A stretch of 64,000 nucleotides of DNA from Flocculibacter collagenilyticus (GCF_016469335.1 NZ_CP059888.1:620001-684000); one strand, 5' to 3'. Positions 37,853 through 48,207 are shown, counted from the first letter of the stretch. Translations and numbers: made by a program. Notes: generated by a model not told the origin, from the sequence alone.

Positions 37853-40012
37853 ATGATAAATCGTTTAGTAGCCGCTGGTGTGCTATTAGCTTTAACAGGC
37901 TGTGAATTGCAGTCGCAAACCACTTCTTCAGCTGACGCTCAAGTACAAACTGAAAAACAAACTCTAGCGGTTACTTATCCTGTTACCACTAAGAAAGAGG
38001 TTGTTGATACATATTTTGGTACTGAAGTTGTTGATCCCTATCGCTGGTTGGAAGATGACCGTAGTGAAGAAACGGCACAATGGGTTAAAGCGCAAAATGA
38101 AGTCACCTTTAACTATTTAGAAAATATTCCATATCGTGACAAGTTAGAAAAACGTTTAGCAGAATTAATGGACTACGAAAAGGTAAGTGCACCATTTGTT
38201 GAAGGTGATTACACGTATTTCTATAAAAATGATGGACTGCAAAATCAAGCCGTTATATATCGTCAAAAAGGCGATGGTCCCGTTGAAGTATTCTTAGATC
38301 CGAATACGTTTAGTGAAGACGGCACAACGTCATTGGCAGGTCTTAGTTTTTCTAAAGACGGTAGCTTAGCGGCTTATCAAATTTCTGAAGGTGGCAGTGA
38401 CTGGCGTAAAGTGATTATCATTGACACCAAAACCAAGAAACAATTAGAAGCACCGTTAGTTGATGTTAAGTTTAGTGGCTTGGCATGGCGCGGTAACACA
38501 GGTTTTTATTATTCTAGTTACGACAAACCTAAAGGCAGTGAGCTTTCTGCGAAAACTGACCAACATAAGTTGTACTTCCATAAGTTAGGTACAAAACAGT
38601 CGGCTGATGAAGTCGTATTTGGCGCATCGGCTGAACAAAAAAGCCGTTACGTATTTGGTGATGTAACGGATGATGCAAACTATTTATTAATTAGTGCGGC
38701 AGATTCAACATCTGGTAACCGGTTATATTTAAAAGATTTATCAAAAGCAGATAGCAAGCTAATTACGGTGCTTAGTAATACGGATACTGATACCGAATTG
38801 CTGACGAATGATGGCAGCAAATTGTATTTTGTGACCAACCGAAATGCGCCGAATAAAAAAGTAGTGACGGTTGATGCTAACAACTCAGCGCCTAAAAATT
38901 GGAAAGATTTAATTGCAGAAACAGAGCATGTGCTAAATGTTAGTGAAGGTGCTGGTTATCTATTTGCTCGTTATATGGTTGATGCTATTTCTAAGGTTGA
39001 ACAATACGATATGCAGGGTAAGTTAGTGCGCGAAATTGCGTTACCTGGCGCAGGTTCTGCTACTGGGTTTGGCGGTAAAAAAGAGCAGGAAGTGCTTTAC
39101 TACAGCTTTACTAACTACAAAATGCCAACCACTATTTTTAGTCTGAATGCGAAAACGGGCGAGTCTAAAGTACATCGTAAATCAAATGCGAAATTTGATA
39201 GTAGCGAATATGTATCCAAACAGGTTTTTTACACGTCGAAAGACGGTACTAAAGTGCCAATGATGCTTACCCATAAGAAAGGCATTGAGTTAAATGGTAA
39301 AAATCCAACCATTTTATATGGCTACGGTGGTTTTAATGTAAGCTTAACCCCGCGTTTTAGTGCGGCAATGGCGGCATGGTTAGAACAAGGTGGTGTGTAC
39401 GCGGTGCCTAATTTACGTGGTGGCGGTGAGTACGGTAAAAAATGGCATGTAGCAGGCACAAAAATGCAAAAGCAAAATGTGTTTGATGACTTTATTGCTG
39501 CGGCTGAGCACCTAATTTCCGAGAAGTATACGTCAAGCCAATATTTGGCTGTGCGTGGTGGCTCTAATGGCGGTCTACTAGTTGGTGCTGTACTGACACA
39601 ACGTCCTGACTTATTTAAGGTTGCTTTACCTGCAGTAGGTGTACTGGATATGCTACGCTACCACACCTTTACAGCTGGTGCTGGCTGGGCTTATGACTAC
39701 GGCACAGCAAATGATAATAAGGACATGTTTAATTATTTACACGGTTATTCGCCTGTACATAATGTGAAAAAAGGCATTGAGTACCCTGCAACGCTAATCA
39801 CTACGGGTGATCATGATGACCGCGTAGTGCCTGCGCATTCATTTAAGTTTGCAGCTCAGTTGCAAGAAAATCAAGCAGGGACAAATCCAACATTAATCCG
39901 TATTGAAACCAATGCAGGACATGGTGCAGGTACGCCAACGTCTAAGATCATTGATCAGTATGCTGATATCTTTGGCTTTACTTTATACAATATGGGTATA
40001 AAAAAACTTTAA
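37853..40012 (+). CDS. Prolyl oligopeptidase (S9A), lipoprotein
   Basis: 719 residues from the ATG at 37853. That start begins a lipoprotein signal with lipobox LALTGC; the upstream in-frame ATG at 37784 would bury it. An N-terminal propeller domain (~60-430, [22 protein letters not shown]) is followed by an alpha/beta hydrolase domain with catalytic Ser in GGSNGGLL, Asp in DHDDRV and His in AGHGAG. S9A enzymes cut short peptides after proline. The lipidated form would act at the periplasmic face of a membrane. AAGGG lies about 11 nt upstream. Confidence 0.93.
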   Translation: MINRLVAAGVLLALTGCELQSQTTSSADAQVQTEKQTLAVTYPVTTKKEVVDTYFGTEVVDPYRWLEDDRSEETAQWVKAQNEVTFNYLENIPYRDKLEKRLAELMDYEKVSAPFVEGDYTYFYKNDGLQNQAVIYRQKGDGPVEVFLDPNTFSEDGTTSLAGLSFSKDGSLAAYQISEGGSDWRKVIIIDTKTKKQLEAPLVDVKFSGLAWRGNTGFYYSSYDKPKGSELSAKTDQHKLYFHKLGTKQSADEVVFGASAEQKSRYVFGDVTDDANYLLISAADSTSGNRLYLKDLSKADSKLITVLSNTDTDTELLTNDGSKLYFVTNRNAPNKKVVTVDANNSAPKNWKDLIAETEHVLNVSEGAGYLFARYMVDAISKVEQYDMQGKLVREIALPGAGSATGFGGKKEQEVLYYSFTNYKMPTTIFSLNAKTGESKVHRKSNAKFDSSEYVSKQVFYTSKDGTKVPMMLTHKKGIELNGKNPTILYGYGGFNVSLTPRFSAAMAAWLEQGGVYAVPNLRGGGEYGKKWHVAGTKMQKQNVFDDFIAAAEHLISEKYTSSQYLAVRGGSNGGLLVGAVLTQRPDLFKVALPAVGVLDMLRYHTFTAGAGWAYDYGTANDNKDMFNYLHGYSPVHNVKKGIEYPATLITTGDHDDRVVPAHSFKFAAQLQENQAGTNPTLIRIETNAGHGAGTPTSKIIDQYADIFGFTLYNMGIKKL

Positions 40013-40045
40013 CGCTGTAATAGGTTAATAAGCCCTAGCAAATTT

Positions 40046-40076
40046 AAAAACTTACTGCATAATGCAGTAAGTTTTT
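40046..40076 (+). terminator. Terminator after prolyl oligopeptidase
   Basis: AAAAACTTACTGCA, loop TAA, TGCAGTAAGTTTTT: a 14-bp perfect stem with a five-T end. Its symmetry lets it work in both directions. Confidence 0.85.
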
Positions 40077-40228
40077 GGTGACGAAATTAGGAACGGTGTG
40101 ACACAACATACTGTCCTAACTAGAAAAGATTTTTAGATATAAGTATTTTATAAGTAGTTCAATCGACTCGTCATACATCAACATGAACTTTCTTAAAAAT
40201 AAAAACCGTTAAAAAACTGGAGAAAGCA

Positions 40229-40693
40229 ATGAAGCTTTTAGCAAAAACTCTTTTGTGTGCAAGTGTATGTGCACTGACTTTATCTAGCACAGCAAATGCG
40301 AACGACTCTTTTAAGCACGAGATTGATGCGCGCCAAAGCTATATGCAAGTTTTACGTCATAATATTGGTCAACTTGGTGCCATGGCTAAAGGTAAAAAGC
40401 CTTACGATGCAGAGCTTGCTAAAGCGGCTGCGCAAAACTTAGCGTTGGCAGCTAGCATGAACAATGCGTTTATGTGGCCGAAAGGGTCAGACAACGCTAA
40501 TGCAAAAAATACAGATGCATTACCCGCTATTTGGGATCAACTTGCAAAAGTTAAGAAAATAAATGGCGACATGAAAGAAGCGTCTGAAAACTTGGCTAAA
40601 CATGCAGGTAATGGTTTAAGCGAAGTACGCAAATATATTGGTGCTGTTGGCAAAACTTGTAAAGGTTGCCACGATGACTTTAAAGCTGAGTAA
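40229..40693 (+). CDS. Cytochrome c' (c-prime)
   Basis: 154 residues: signal peptide (CASVCALTLSSTANA|N), then a four-helix bundle with the single heme motif CKGCH close to the C-terminus (~144-148), followed by DDFKAE. RQSYMQVLRHNIGQLGAMAKGK is the typical first helix. Cytochromes c' are periplasmic, five-coordinate haem proteins that bind NO and may protect against it. GGAGAAAGCA gives a good SD. The membrane cytochrome b561 downstream is a plausible electron partner. Confidence 0.92.
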   Translation: MKLLAKTLLCASVCALTLSSTANANDSFKHEIDARQSYMQVLRHNIGQLGAMAKGKKPYDAELAKAAAQNLALAASMNNAFMWPKGSDNANAKNTDALPAIWDQLAKVKKINGDMKEASENLAKHAGNGLSEVRKYIGAVGKTCKGCHDDFKAE

Positions 40694-40795
40694 GCTAAAT
40701 TAGTGCGTGTCTTGTTTATTATACGCTAGGCAGGCCATTTTACGGTGTTATGAAGTATTGCGTGCAGTTGCACGTATATGTGATACCACGTTTTG

Positions 40796-40818
40796 AAGAG
40801 AGCATACGCTCTCTTTTT
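40796..40818 (+). terminator. Terminator after cytochrome c'
   Basis: AAGAGAGC, loop ATAC, GCTCTCTTTTT: an 8-bp stem with a T-run. A perfect TATAAT at 40868-40873 follows, a possible -10 box of the b561 gene, but its -35 region is poor. Confidence 0.82.
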
Positions 40819-40932
40819 CGTTTGTGAAAACCAAGCTTCAACTATTTCTCATTCGCTGTCCTTTGCGTATAATTCAACCTGTATTTGGGGTTATAGTGCC
40901 CCTATTTTCATGTTTTAGAGTGGCTATCAACA

Positions 40933-41784
40933 ATGAGCGATCAATTTTCTGCTAACCCTATCGGTAGTGTTGCTGAACAAAATGAACAGGCAAGTAGGCC
41001 TCATCAGCAAATAGTAAATGAACAAGTTGCACTGGATACAGAGACGCCAAAAGCTAACTCTCTGGCACAAAAAGTAAAAGTTTGGGATTTTCCTTTGCGC
41101 TTATTTCACTGGTCATTGGTGTTGTTATTTATTTTTTCATTTGTATCGGTCAAGATCAGTGAAATGGATTGGCACTTTAAATCTGGTATTCTTATTTCTG
41201 CGCTTTTAGTATTTCGTCTATTATGGGGGCTAGTTGGTAGCTTTCATGCTAAATTTCAGCACTTTATTGCATCGCCCAAGCGCACGTTTCAATATATATT
41301 TTCTTCATTAATTTCAACCAAGCGCAAGCATAAAACAGGCACTGAATATATTGGTCATAATCCTGCTGGTGGCTGGATGGTTGTCATTATGCTGGTGAGT
41401 TTACTAGTTACGGTATTTACAGGGCTGGTAAGTACTGATGAAATTTATTTAGTGGGACCACTATATGGATTTGTGACGGAATCGTTTGCGCTTTCAGCAA
41501 CTTCAGTGCACCGTTTTATGGAAACAGTGTTATTGGTATTAGTTGGTTTGCATATTGCCGCTATTGTATTTTATCGTATTTTCAAACAACAAAAATTAAC
41601 CAAGGCGATGATTACAGGTTATAAACAGATCCAACCTGAATCGTTAAACGAACACGAACGGAAATTACTAGAGCAACAGTTGCATGATACGCAGTCAAAG
41701 AAAAGCAATAAGTTGCCAGTGATGGCATGTTTAATTGTGTTAGCCATAGCCACAGGCTGGGCGGCCTGGTTGTGGCAACTATAG
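40933..41784 (+). CDS. Cytochrome b561-like membrane protein
   Basis: 283 residues. A polar N-terminal ~45 residues precede KVWDFPLRLFHWSLV, the usual start of the Ni/Fe-hydrogenase-type b561 family. Four core membrane helices carry histidines that could bind haem (LFHW, WHFKSGI, TSVHRFME, GLHIAAIVF), and the NPAGGWMVV loop is family-typical. A fifth C-terminal helix (LPVMACLIVLAIATGWAAWLW) is extra. It transfers electrons between quinol and periplasmic acceptors; cytochrome c' is a natural candidate from position. Confidence 0.88.
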   Translation: MSDQFSANPIGSVAEQNEQASRPHQQIVNEQVALDTETPKANSLAQKVKVWDFPLRLFHWSLVLLFIFSFVSVKISEMDWHFKSGILISALLVFRLLWGLVGSFHAKFQHFIASPKRTFQYIFSSLISTKRKHKTGTEYIGHNPAGGWMVVIMLVSLLVTVFTGLVSTDEIYLVGPLYGFVTESFALSATSVHRFMETVLLVLVGLHIAAIVFYRIFKQQKLTKAMITGYKQIQPESLNEHERKLLEQQLHDTQSKKSNKLPVMACLIVLAIATGWAAWLWQL

Positions 41785-41809
41785 TGTTTATTTTTTAATA
41801 AGCTTAAAT

Positions 41810-42769
41810 TTAAGCTGATTTAAGCTCTATTCCAGTATTGATGCTGACTTGGTTTTTGCCATTCTTTTTGCTGTGGTACATTGCTTTGTCAGCGTGGGTG
41901 AGTAATTGCTCGGCGGTTTGGCCTTTGCGCCATTCGGCAATGCCGATACTGACACCGATAACTCGCTCTGTATGGGTATTTCCAGTATTGATACGAATTG
42001 GTGTGGTTAAATCCTCTAGCTTTTGGGTCAGTAACTCTAAAATTTCATCTAGTTCATTGTAGTTGGTCATCACTAGCACAAACTCGTCACCGCCTAATCG
42101 TGCGGCTGTATCTGAGCTCCGTAGATGTTCGTTTAAGCGCTCGGCAAATTGCACTAACACATCGTCACCAGCTTTATGGCCTAGCTCATCATTAACTTCT
42201 TTAAAACCATCTAAATCTAACATGGCAGCGGCCATGCGGTTGGTGCTCCGCTCAAAGTTACTGATTAAGGTATCAAGTCTTTCAAATAATGCAGTGCGGT
42301 TGGGTAAACCTGTTAAATCATCAAACAAAGCCTGACGTTGTAATTGATTAAGCAGGGCGTGCCTTTCAACAGCGAATACAATGGCTCGGCTTAGTAGTTG
42401 TCCGCTCACTTCCGGTTTTGGGATGAAATCGGCGGCTCCTAATTTAATGGCTTCTTCACCGACACTATTATCACCAGCACCTGTCAGCACGATAACAGGG
42501 ATGAATGGGTTTTTATAAACAAATTCAGATAGCGTGTCTAATCCTTGTAATTCACGTAGCCCTAAGTCTAGCAATACAACATCAATCTTGTGCTCTTCAA
42601 GGTAAGCAGTAGCATCCTCTAAATTATCTTCATGCTTTAGGTCATACACTTTTGAACGGTGATTTTTAAGCATTTGACGAACAAGATAAATATCATCTGG
42701 GTCGTCTTCAACAAGCAAGACTGAGTAATGATTTTTAGCTGCATTTTTCGATTTAATCGTTGTTAACAT
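41810..42769 (-). CDS. Receiver-GGDEF diguanylate cyclase
   Basis: 319 residues. An N-terminal receiver domain (SVLLVEDDPDDIYLV acid pocket, phospho-acceptor Asp in VVLLDLGL at ~65, Lys in ADFIPKPE) is followed by a GGDEF domain at ~150-310 with intact RLGGDEFVLV and an RSSD I-site five residues upstream, so product inhibition by cyclic-di-GMP is likely. It would make c-di-GMP on phosphorylation. It is the third gene of a minus-strand cluster after the histidine kinase and single receiver, with a 141-bp gap before it. Confidence 0.93.
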   Translation of the reverse strand: MLTTIKSKNAAKNHYSVLLVEDDPDDIYLVRQMLKNHRSKVYDLKHEDNLEDATAYLEEHKIDVVLLDLGLRELQGLDTLSEFVYKNPFIPVIVLTGAGDNSVGEEAIKLGAADFIPKPEVSGQLLSRAIVFAVERHALLNQLQRQALFDDLTGLPNRTALFERLDTLISNFERSTNRMAAAMLDLDGFKEVNDELGHKAGDDVLVQFAERLNEHLRSSDTAARLGGDEFVLVMTNYNELDEILELLTQKLEDLTTPIRINTGNTHTERVIGVSIGIAEWRKGQTAEQLLTHADKAMYHSKKNGKNQVSINTGIELKSA

Positions 42770-42910
42770 ATTAGTTCAACTAAGGTTTACGATTTACATT
42801 TAACCCATTACATTACTCTATTTCTTAGAGCCTACAGCTACTGTAAGAGGTAAGAAACCAACATGAATGTTGGCATATTGTGTATCCGATTACGACAGCA
42901 CATCTTAATA

Positions 42911-43309
42911 CTATTTTCTACTATGCTGCTCATACAAACACTTTATGGTGTTGATAGCCTGTTGTAAACCACTTGGCTTAACAACAACGTCCTTTGCGCC
43001 AAGTTCACGTGCAGCGACAGCATCGTCATTCGATTGTGATGTTGTATAAATATACACTGGCACATGATTAAGCTTAGTTGAATTTTTCAAAAGTGACAGT
43101 AACTCAAAGCCATTTATCATTGGCATATTGATGTCGAGTAATACTAAGTCAGGCGTGGTCGTACTGTCGAGTTGCTCTGGCTGGATGTACTCAAGGTAGG
43201 CATTAGCATCATCAAAGCACAATATTGATATGGTTGTTGATATTGTGCTGATTGCGCGTTTTATTAAATATTGATCATCTGGATCATCATCAATGTAGTG
43301 TATTAGCAT
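42911..43309 (-). CDS. Single-domain response regulator (Rcp1-like)
   Basis: 132 residues, receiver domain only: acid pocket IDDDPDDQYLIKRAI, phospho-acceptor Asp in LVLLDINMPMINGFEL (~57), conserved Thr in YIYTTSQS and Lys in VVVKPSG. Such Rcp1-like receivers act as phosphate carriers or allosteric partners of phytochrome- and PAS-type kinases. The start lies 3 bp from the kinase stop, so the pair is co-translated. Confidence 0.93.
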   Translation of the reverse strand: MLIHYIDDDPDDQYLIKRAISTISTTISILCFDDANAYLEYIQPEQLDSTTTPDLVLLDINMPMINGFELLSLLKNSTKLNHVPVYIYTTSQSNDDAVAARELGAKDVVVKPSGLQQAINTIKCLYEQHSRK

Positions 43310-43312
43310 AAA

Positions 43313-45994
43313 TTACGTGGTTTCATTTGGTAAACAAATAGTGATTGTGGTTCCTTGATTGATATCGCTTTTAGCAGAAATATTGCCGTTATGCACTTCA
43401 ATGATGCGCTGGCAGATAGCTAAGCCCATGCCATGGCCTGGAATACTTCTACCCACTAATCGTCGAAACGGAGCGAAAATCTCGGATGCGTACTTACTGT
43501 CAAAGCCGACACCGTTATCGGTAACATCAATAATGGTTTGTAGTGCTTGTTGTTCTCCTTTAATTTTAATAATTGCAGGTTGATCTTTTTTAGCGTAACG
43601 AATGCTATTTGCAATTAGGTTGCTAAACACGTGATGAAAACAGTGCTCATCGACATATATGGTGCAATCGTGCTCCACCTCAATACATGCGTTGCTTTCG
43701 TCAATTAAAGGGGATAGGTCTTCAGCAATCGTTGCGATTAAATCAGATAGTAACACTGCATTTTTATTAATGGGTTGAGTAGAAAAACGAGATAATTGAA
43801 GCAGGCTGTGGATCATTTCACGCATTCTAGTTGAGGCGTCTGAAATACGTTCTAATTCAAATTCTGCATCCTCGTCGTCGAGCTTGCCAGCTAATCGTTG
43901 TGTTAGGCTATCTGAAAAGGCGCTGATTTTCCGTAACGGTTCTTGCAAGTCGTGTGACGCTGAATAGGCAAAGCGCTCCAATGCTTTGTTTGATTGTGCC
44001 AGCGCGTGCTGCATGTATTTACGTTGGCTTATATCTTCAATCACTGCAATAAAGTGGCTAGGAGTTAGCGGATCGCTTTTAACGATTGAAACCGTTAAGT
44101 TTGCCCAAATAAGCTGGCCAGTTTTGCGATAGTAGCGTTTCTCCATGACAAACTCTTCAATGCTACCTTCTAGCATGGCTTTTAAATAATCTAAATCTTT
44201 ATCTAAGTCATCTTTGTATGTAATCTCTTGAAATGTCATCGATAGTAATTCATCACGTGAATAGCCTAAAATATCACACAGTTTATTGTTCGCTTTCAGC
44301 CATGTTCCATCTAATGCAACGTGAGCAATGCCCACTGCTGCTTGTTCAAATGTGGTAGAAAAGTCCAGCGCAAGACGTTTAATTTCTTCTTCTCGTTCTT
44401 TGAGTTCTGAAATATCAAAAAAAGTACCGATAATCGCACTGACCTCGCCAGCTTCATTTCTGGAGTACACAGAGTCTTTGGACAAACACCAAATATAGTG
44501 TCCTTCTTTATGAAGAAAACGGTACATAATGGTATGAGCGTCATCATCCCGTGCATTCATAATGGTTTCCATATGCTGATCAATTTTGCCTAAATCGTCA
44601 GGGTGAAACAGTGCTGAGGGGCCTTTTAGGTAGTCTAGATATTTTAAATCGTCGGCGGTATAGCCTGTGATGCTGGTGTATTGCCTATTAATGTAACTAC
44701 TACTTTGGGTTTCAATATCAAAGATGAAAAGCCCGCATAATGATTTACTTAATACGGCATCAAGAAACTGTGTTTTAGTATTAAGCTCTGACTCTAACAG
44801 CTTAATTTTATGGATATTTGTTAATGTTCCTGACATTAATACAGGCTGGTCATTGTGATCGAAAATAGTGTTACCGCGATTTCTAAACCATTCATATTTA
44901 CCTGATGCGGCTAAACCTAAATACACCACATCGTATTCAGATTTTTGTTTAAAGTGACTTGATAGTTGTTTTTTAAATATATCAATATATCGCTCGTGAA
45001 TGTGCGACTTCCATAAATCTAGGTTGGGTGTGTCTTTTTGTGTGTCAGCACCTATCATGGTAAGCATACGTTGGCTGAACCAAACACCATTCGTTTTTAA
45101 GTTCCACTCCCAAATACCGTCGTTTGTTGCATCGATTGCGCGTTTTATTCGGTTAGATTGTTCGTACTCTTTGCTTTTTTCATTAAATATTTTTTGTACA
45201 TCTGACACGGTTGCAAAGCTGTAAGGTTGATTATCTAAACGATAAGTGGATAAGTTGATTTCTACGCTAACATCATTGCCTTTCTTATCTAATCCTCGTA
45301 CTACACGTCCCGTTGCCATAGCGTAGTTTTGTTTTGGATCCGAGACATAACTATCAACAAGTGATTGATGATGGCTGGCTAAGTTCTGAGGTAATAAGGT
45401 GGACAGTGGCTTTCCTACGAGTTCATCATTTTCATAACCAAACATTTTTCCTAGGGCTGTATTCGCAATACGAATATGTTGGTTATTATCCACCACCAGT
45501 AAACCAGTGGGAATTAACTCAGTAGCGTATTTAAAAATATCGTTCGCTTTCTTTTCCACTTCTAATTTTGTTCTTTTGATTTTTTCTTCTGTTGCTTTTA
45601 AACGAGCGGCTTCAAGTTGAGTCGGTGTAGGCAATGCAAGCAGCGCAGGAATATATTTAAATAAAACGATGGCTGTTACCACCGAAACAGTGGCTGTAAC
45701 TGCCTTAGCTATGCCATGAAGGCCATAAATGCCGTGCCAAACAGTATAAATGCCAAATAGGTGAGTAATGCCGCAACAAGTTATAAACAAGGCAAATAAT
45801 ACGAAGATACCTTGAAACTCAATATCCTTTCGCTTTTTTAAAATAATAATTAACGCACAAGGGATTGAAAAGTAAGCTAATGCTATTAACAAGTCAGAAA
45901 TTACATTCATCCATAGAATGCCCGGTTGCCACAAATAGCAGTGACCGTGGGGCATGTAGTCTCCCCTAAAAAACGTGGTTAGCGTTGAGTTCAT
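43313..45994 (-). CDS. Ethylene-receptor-like multi-PAS sensor histidine kinase
   Basis: 893 residues. The N-terminus has three membrane helices (~26-52, 60-86, 92-118) matching the ethylene-binding domain of plant ETR1. Asp34, Tyr41, Ile44, Pro45, Ile71, Cys74 and His78 sit at the ETR1 positions 25, 32, 35, 36, 62, 65 and 69 with a constant offset of 9. Four PAS domains follow (~150, 285, 410, 545), the last with PAC motifs. HisKA (phospho-His in YSASHDLQEPLRK, ~680) and HATPase (NLIANSIRYA, DNGVGF, GHGMGLAI) close the protein. AGGA sits 5-6 nt before the ATG. It is likely to phosphorylate the downstream receivers. The ligand is unknown; copper and ethylene binding is inferred from residues only. 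Confidence 0.92.
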   Translation of the reverse strand: MNSTLTTFFRGDYMPHGHCYLWQPGILWMNVISDLLIALAYFSIPCALIIILKKRKDIEFQGIFVLFALFITCCGITHLFGIYTVWHGIYGLHGIAKAVTATVSVVTAIVLFKYIPALLALPTPTQLEAARLKATEEKIKRTKLEVEKKANDIFKYATELIPTGLLVVDNNQHIRIANTALGKMFGYENDELVGKPLSTLLPQNLASHHQSLVDSYVSDPKQNYAMATGRVVRGLDKKGNDVSVEINLSTYRLDNQPYSFATVSDVQKIFNEKSKEYEQSNRIKRAIDATNDGIWEWNLKTNGVWFSQRMLTMIGADTQKDTPNLDLWKSHIHERYIDIFKKQLSSHFKQKSEYDVVYLGLAASGKYEWFRNRGNTIFDHNDQPVLMSGTLTNIHKIKLLESELNTKTQFLDAVLSKSLCGLFIFDIETQSSSYINRQYTSITGYTADDLKYLDYLKGPSALFHPDDLGKIDQHMETIMNARDDDAHTIMYRFLHKEGHYIWCLSKDSVYSRNEAGEVSAIIGTFFDISELKEREEEIKRLALDFSTTFEQAAVGIAHVALDGTWLKANNKLCDILGYSRDELLSMTFQEITYKDDLDKDLDYLKAMLEGSIEEFVMEKRYYRKTGQLIWANLTVSIVKSDPLTPSHFIAVIEDISQRKYMQHALAQSNKALERFAYSASHDLQEPLRKISAFSDSLTQRLAGKLDDEDAEFELERISDASTRMREMIHSLLQLSRFSTQPINKNAVLLSDLIATIAEDLSPLIDESNACIEVEHDCTIYVDEHCFHHVFSNLIANSIRYAKKDQPAIIKIKGEQQALQTIIDVTDNGVGFDSKYASEIFAPFRRLVGRSIPGHGMGLAICQRIIEVHNGNISAKSDINQGTTITICLPNETT

Positions 45995-46208
45995 GTTATT
46001 CCTATAAAAGCTTAGGTAACGGTAAAAAAATCTGTTATATGTATTTGATTTAAATAAACCTATTGAGTATAGACAAGTTTTTTAGCAGAAGTTTATAAGC
46101 GGTGGTTTTTATTTATATGGCTGTAAACAAGGTAATTCAGCGCAGTTTAGACGGAACAATATATAATTTATTTACGCAGTCGATGCATTAACCAATAAAG
46201 GTAAAAAT

Positions 46209-47183
46209 ATGATTTCCTTTCGATATAAAGATAATAACGAAGAATTGGAAACAACAGATGAAGGTATATTATCGTCTTGGAAGCAGAATGCGGATTCTCG
46301 CATTTGGATCAATATTAGCTATCGGCCAGAGCAAGAGTGCGATGTAAAGGCGTGGTTAGTTGAGTTTGGCTGTCATGAAATGGCGGTGCAAGACGCGCTG
46401 CGTTATCGGCATCCTCCTAAAATTGAATTTTTCGACAATCATTTATTTATGATTTTCAGGGATATTGAAAAGGTGAACAGCACGTTGAACTTTAACCATC
46501 AACAAATTGCCTTTTTTGCGTCTGATAGATATTTAATTACTGTGCATGTTGCTTCGCTTGATACTGCTTCAGTGTACCCAAGTAAACAAAAAACCACTTC
46601 ACTGATTGAAACACCGCTCAATTTGGCCTGTGTGATTATGCACAATTGTGCAAATTGTTATCTTAAACAATTACTACAATTTGAAACTCAATTAGGCGAT
46701 TTGGAAGATGGATTATTTGATAACGGTAACGATCAAATGTTGGCTGAAATTACGAATTATCGGTCATCACTTATTAAATTAATTCGAATATTTAATTACC
46801 ACAAAGAAATTAGTCAACAGTTAAAGCAGTATAGTGAGTCCAATGACACTTTAGACTTTGCAAGTGCGCTTCACACAATCAATGACTTACATGATAGATT
46901 TGAACGATTGCACAGTTTGTCAAATATGTACCATGACATCTGTAGTGATCTAATTGATGGTTATATCTCAATTACTTCACATAAATTAAATAACACAATG
47001 CGCGTTTTAACTGTGATAACCGCTATTTTTGTTCCGCTCAGCTTTTTAGCAGGCTTATATGGAATGAATTTTGAAAACATTCCAGAGCTTAAATATCAAT
47101 ACGGTTATCCCGTTTTACTTTTCGTCATGCTGTTTATCGCTATAGCACTGATCACCATATTTAAAAAGAGGAAGTGGTTTTGA
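46209..47183 (+). CDS. CorA-family divalent metal ion transporter
   Basis: 324 residues. A soluble N-terminal domain (~1-255) ends in two membrane helices, with the selectivity motif YGMNF between them (AGLYGMNFENIPEL; YPVLLFVMLFIAIALITIFKKRKWF). The GMN motif is diagnostic of CorA/ZntB channels for magnesium, cobalt or zinc, which work as pentamers. The C-terminal KKRKWF is usual. The length is close to E. coli CorA (316). AAGGTAAAAAT provides the SD. An mscS-type gene follows 58 bp downstream. Confidence 0.93.
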   Translation: MISFRYKDNNEELETTDEGILSSWKQNADSRIWINISYRPEQECDVKAWLVEFGCHEMAVQDALRYRHPPKIEFFDNHLFMIFRDIEKVNSTLNFNHQQIAFFASDRYLITVHVASLDTASVYPSKQKTTSLIETPLNLACVIMHNCANCYLKQLLQFETQLGDLEDGLFDNGNDQMLAEITNYRSSLIKLIRIFNYHKEISQQLKQYSESNDTLDFASALHTINDLHDRFERLHSLSNMYHDICSDLIDGYISITSHKLNNTMRVLTVITAIFVPLSFLAGLYGMNFENIPELKYQYGYPVLLFVMLFIAIALITIFKKRKWF

Positions 47184-47241
47184 TGAGTAAGACGAATCTT
47201 ACTAAATTGATTGCAAATATGATTTTACAAGGCAGCAGCAC

Positions 47242-48207
47242 ATGACAAATGAAATATGGAATTATTCACTTTTTGAAATTGGTGATTACAGTTTGCAAGT
47301 GAGCAAGCTAGTAGTGTGCCTTTGTATTTTGATTGCAACATTTTTATTTTCTAAATTAGTGCGAATGGCGTTAAATAAAGTGGCTTTATCGAAGCACTTC
47401 CTAACTCCAGCGCAAGTGTACATTGTAGGGCGCTTGCTGCATTACATCATACTAGTCATAGGTATTTTACTCGCAATTTCAGCATTGGGCATTGATGTTG
47501 GAAAACTCGCGCTCGTCGCCAGTGCATTAGGTATTGGCATAGGTTTAGGCTTACAAGGGATTGTTAACAACTTTGTGTCTGGGTTAGCTATTTTGCTGGA
47601 GAAGTCTGTCAAGGTGGGCGATTTTATTGAATTAGACTCCGGCATTAATGGTGAGGTGATGGCCATACACATGCGCGCTACACTGGTAAGAACTAATGAT
47701 AATGTAGACATTCTTATTCCTAATTCAGAGTTAACTAATCAAAAAGTGATTAATTGGACGTTAGCAGAAAGTGTAAGGCGTTTTCGTATTCCATTTGGTG
47801 TTGCCTATGGTAGTGATAAACGACTAGTTGAGAAAGCGGTATTGGAAGCAACTGAGCAAGTGGATTACACCTTAAACACCATTGGCAGAAAACCAGTAGT
47901 GTGGATGACAGGATTTGGTGATAGCAGTATTAATTTTATGCTAGGTGTGTGGGTATCTGCTAATCAAGTAAAGAGGCCAACAGCGTTAACATCAGATTAC
48001 TTATGGGCAATAGATGACGCCTTACGCAAATATAAAATTGAAATACCATTTCCACAGCGCGATTTACATATTCGCTCTAATAAAGCGGGGGTAGGCGTTA
48101 ACCCAGCAGAGACTATAGCCAGTACTGAAGATGAAATGAATGAATGGCCAGAGCCCGACATCGAGTTATCAAAAGAAAGAAAAGTGGATGAAAAATTGGA
48201 TATCTAA
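47242..48207 (+). CDS. MscS-family small-conductance mechanosensitive channel
   Basis: 321 residues with three membrane helices: LQVSKLVVCLCILIATFLF, YIVGRLLHYIILVIGILLAISALGI and the pore helix LALVASALGIGIGLGLQGIVNNFVSGLAILLE. A beta domain (VKVGDFIELDSGINGEVMAIHMRATLVRTNDNVDILIPNSEL) and an alpha/beta end follow. It is typical of MscS channels that release solutes on osmotic down-shock. The last ~40 residues are acidic and not conserved. It probably shares a transcript with corA. Confidence 0.93.
   Translation: MTNEIWNYSLFEIGDYSLQVSKLVVCLCILIATFLFSKLVRMALNKVALSKHFLTPAQVYIVGRLLHYIILVIGILLAISALGIDVGKLALVASALGIGIGLGLQGIVNNFVSGLAILLEKSVKVGDFIELDSGINGEVMAIHMRATLVRTNDNVDILIPNSELTNQKVINWTLAESVRRFRIPFGVAYGSDKRLVEKAVLEATEQVDYTLNTIGRKPVVWMTGFGDSSINFMLGVWVSANQVKRPTALTSDYLWAIDDALRKYKIEIPFPQRDLHIRSNKAGVGVNPAETIASTEDEMNEWPEPDIELSKERKVDEKLDI

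Noticed and set aside
41801-41816. Perfect 16-bp palindrome AGCTTAAATTTAAGCT between cytochrome b561 and the GGDEF gene, considered as a terminator
   Set aside because: It has no loop, is AT-rich and lies next to A-rich rather than T-rich sequence on the relevant side of each strand.
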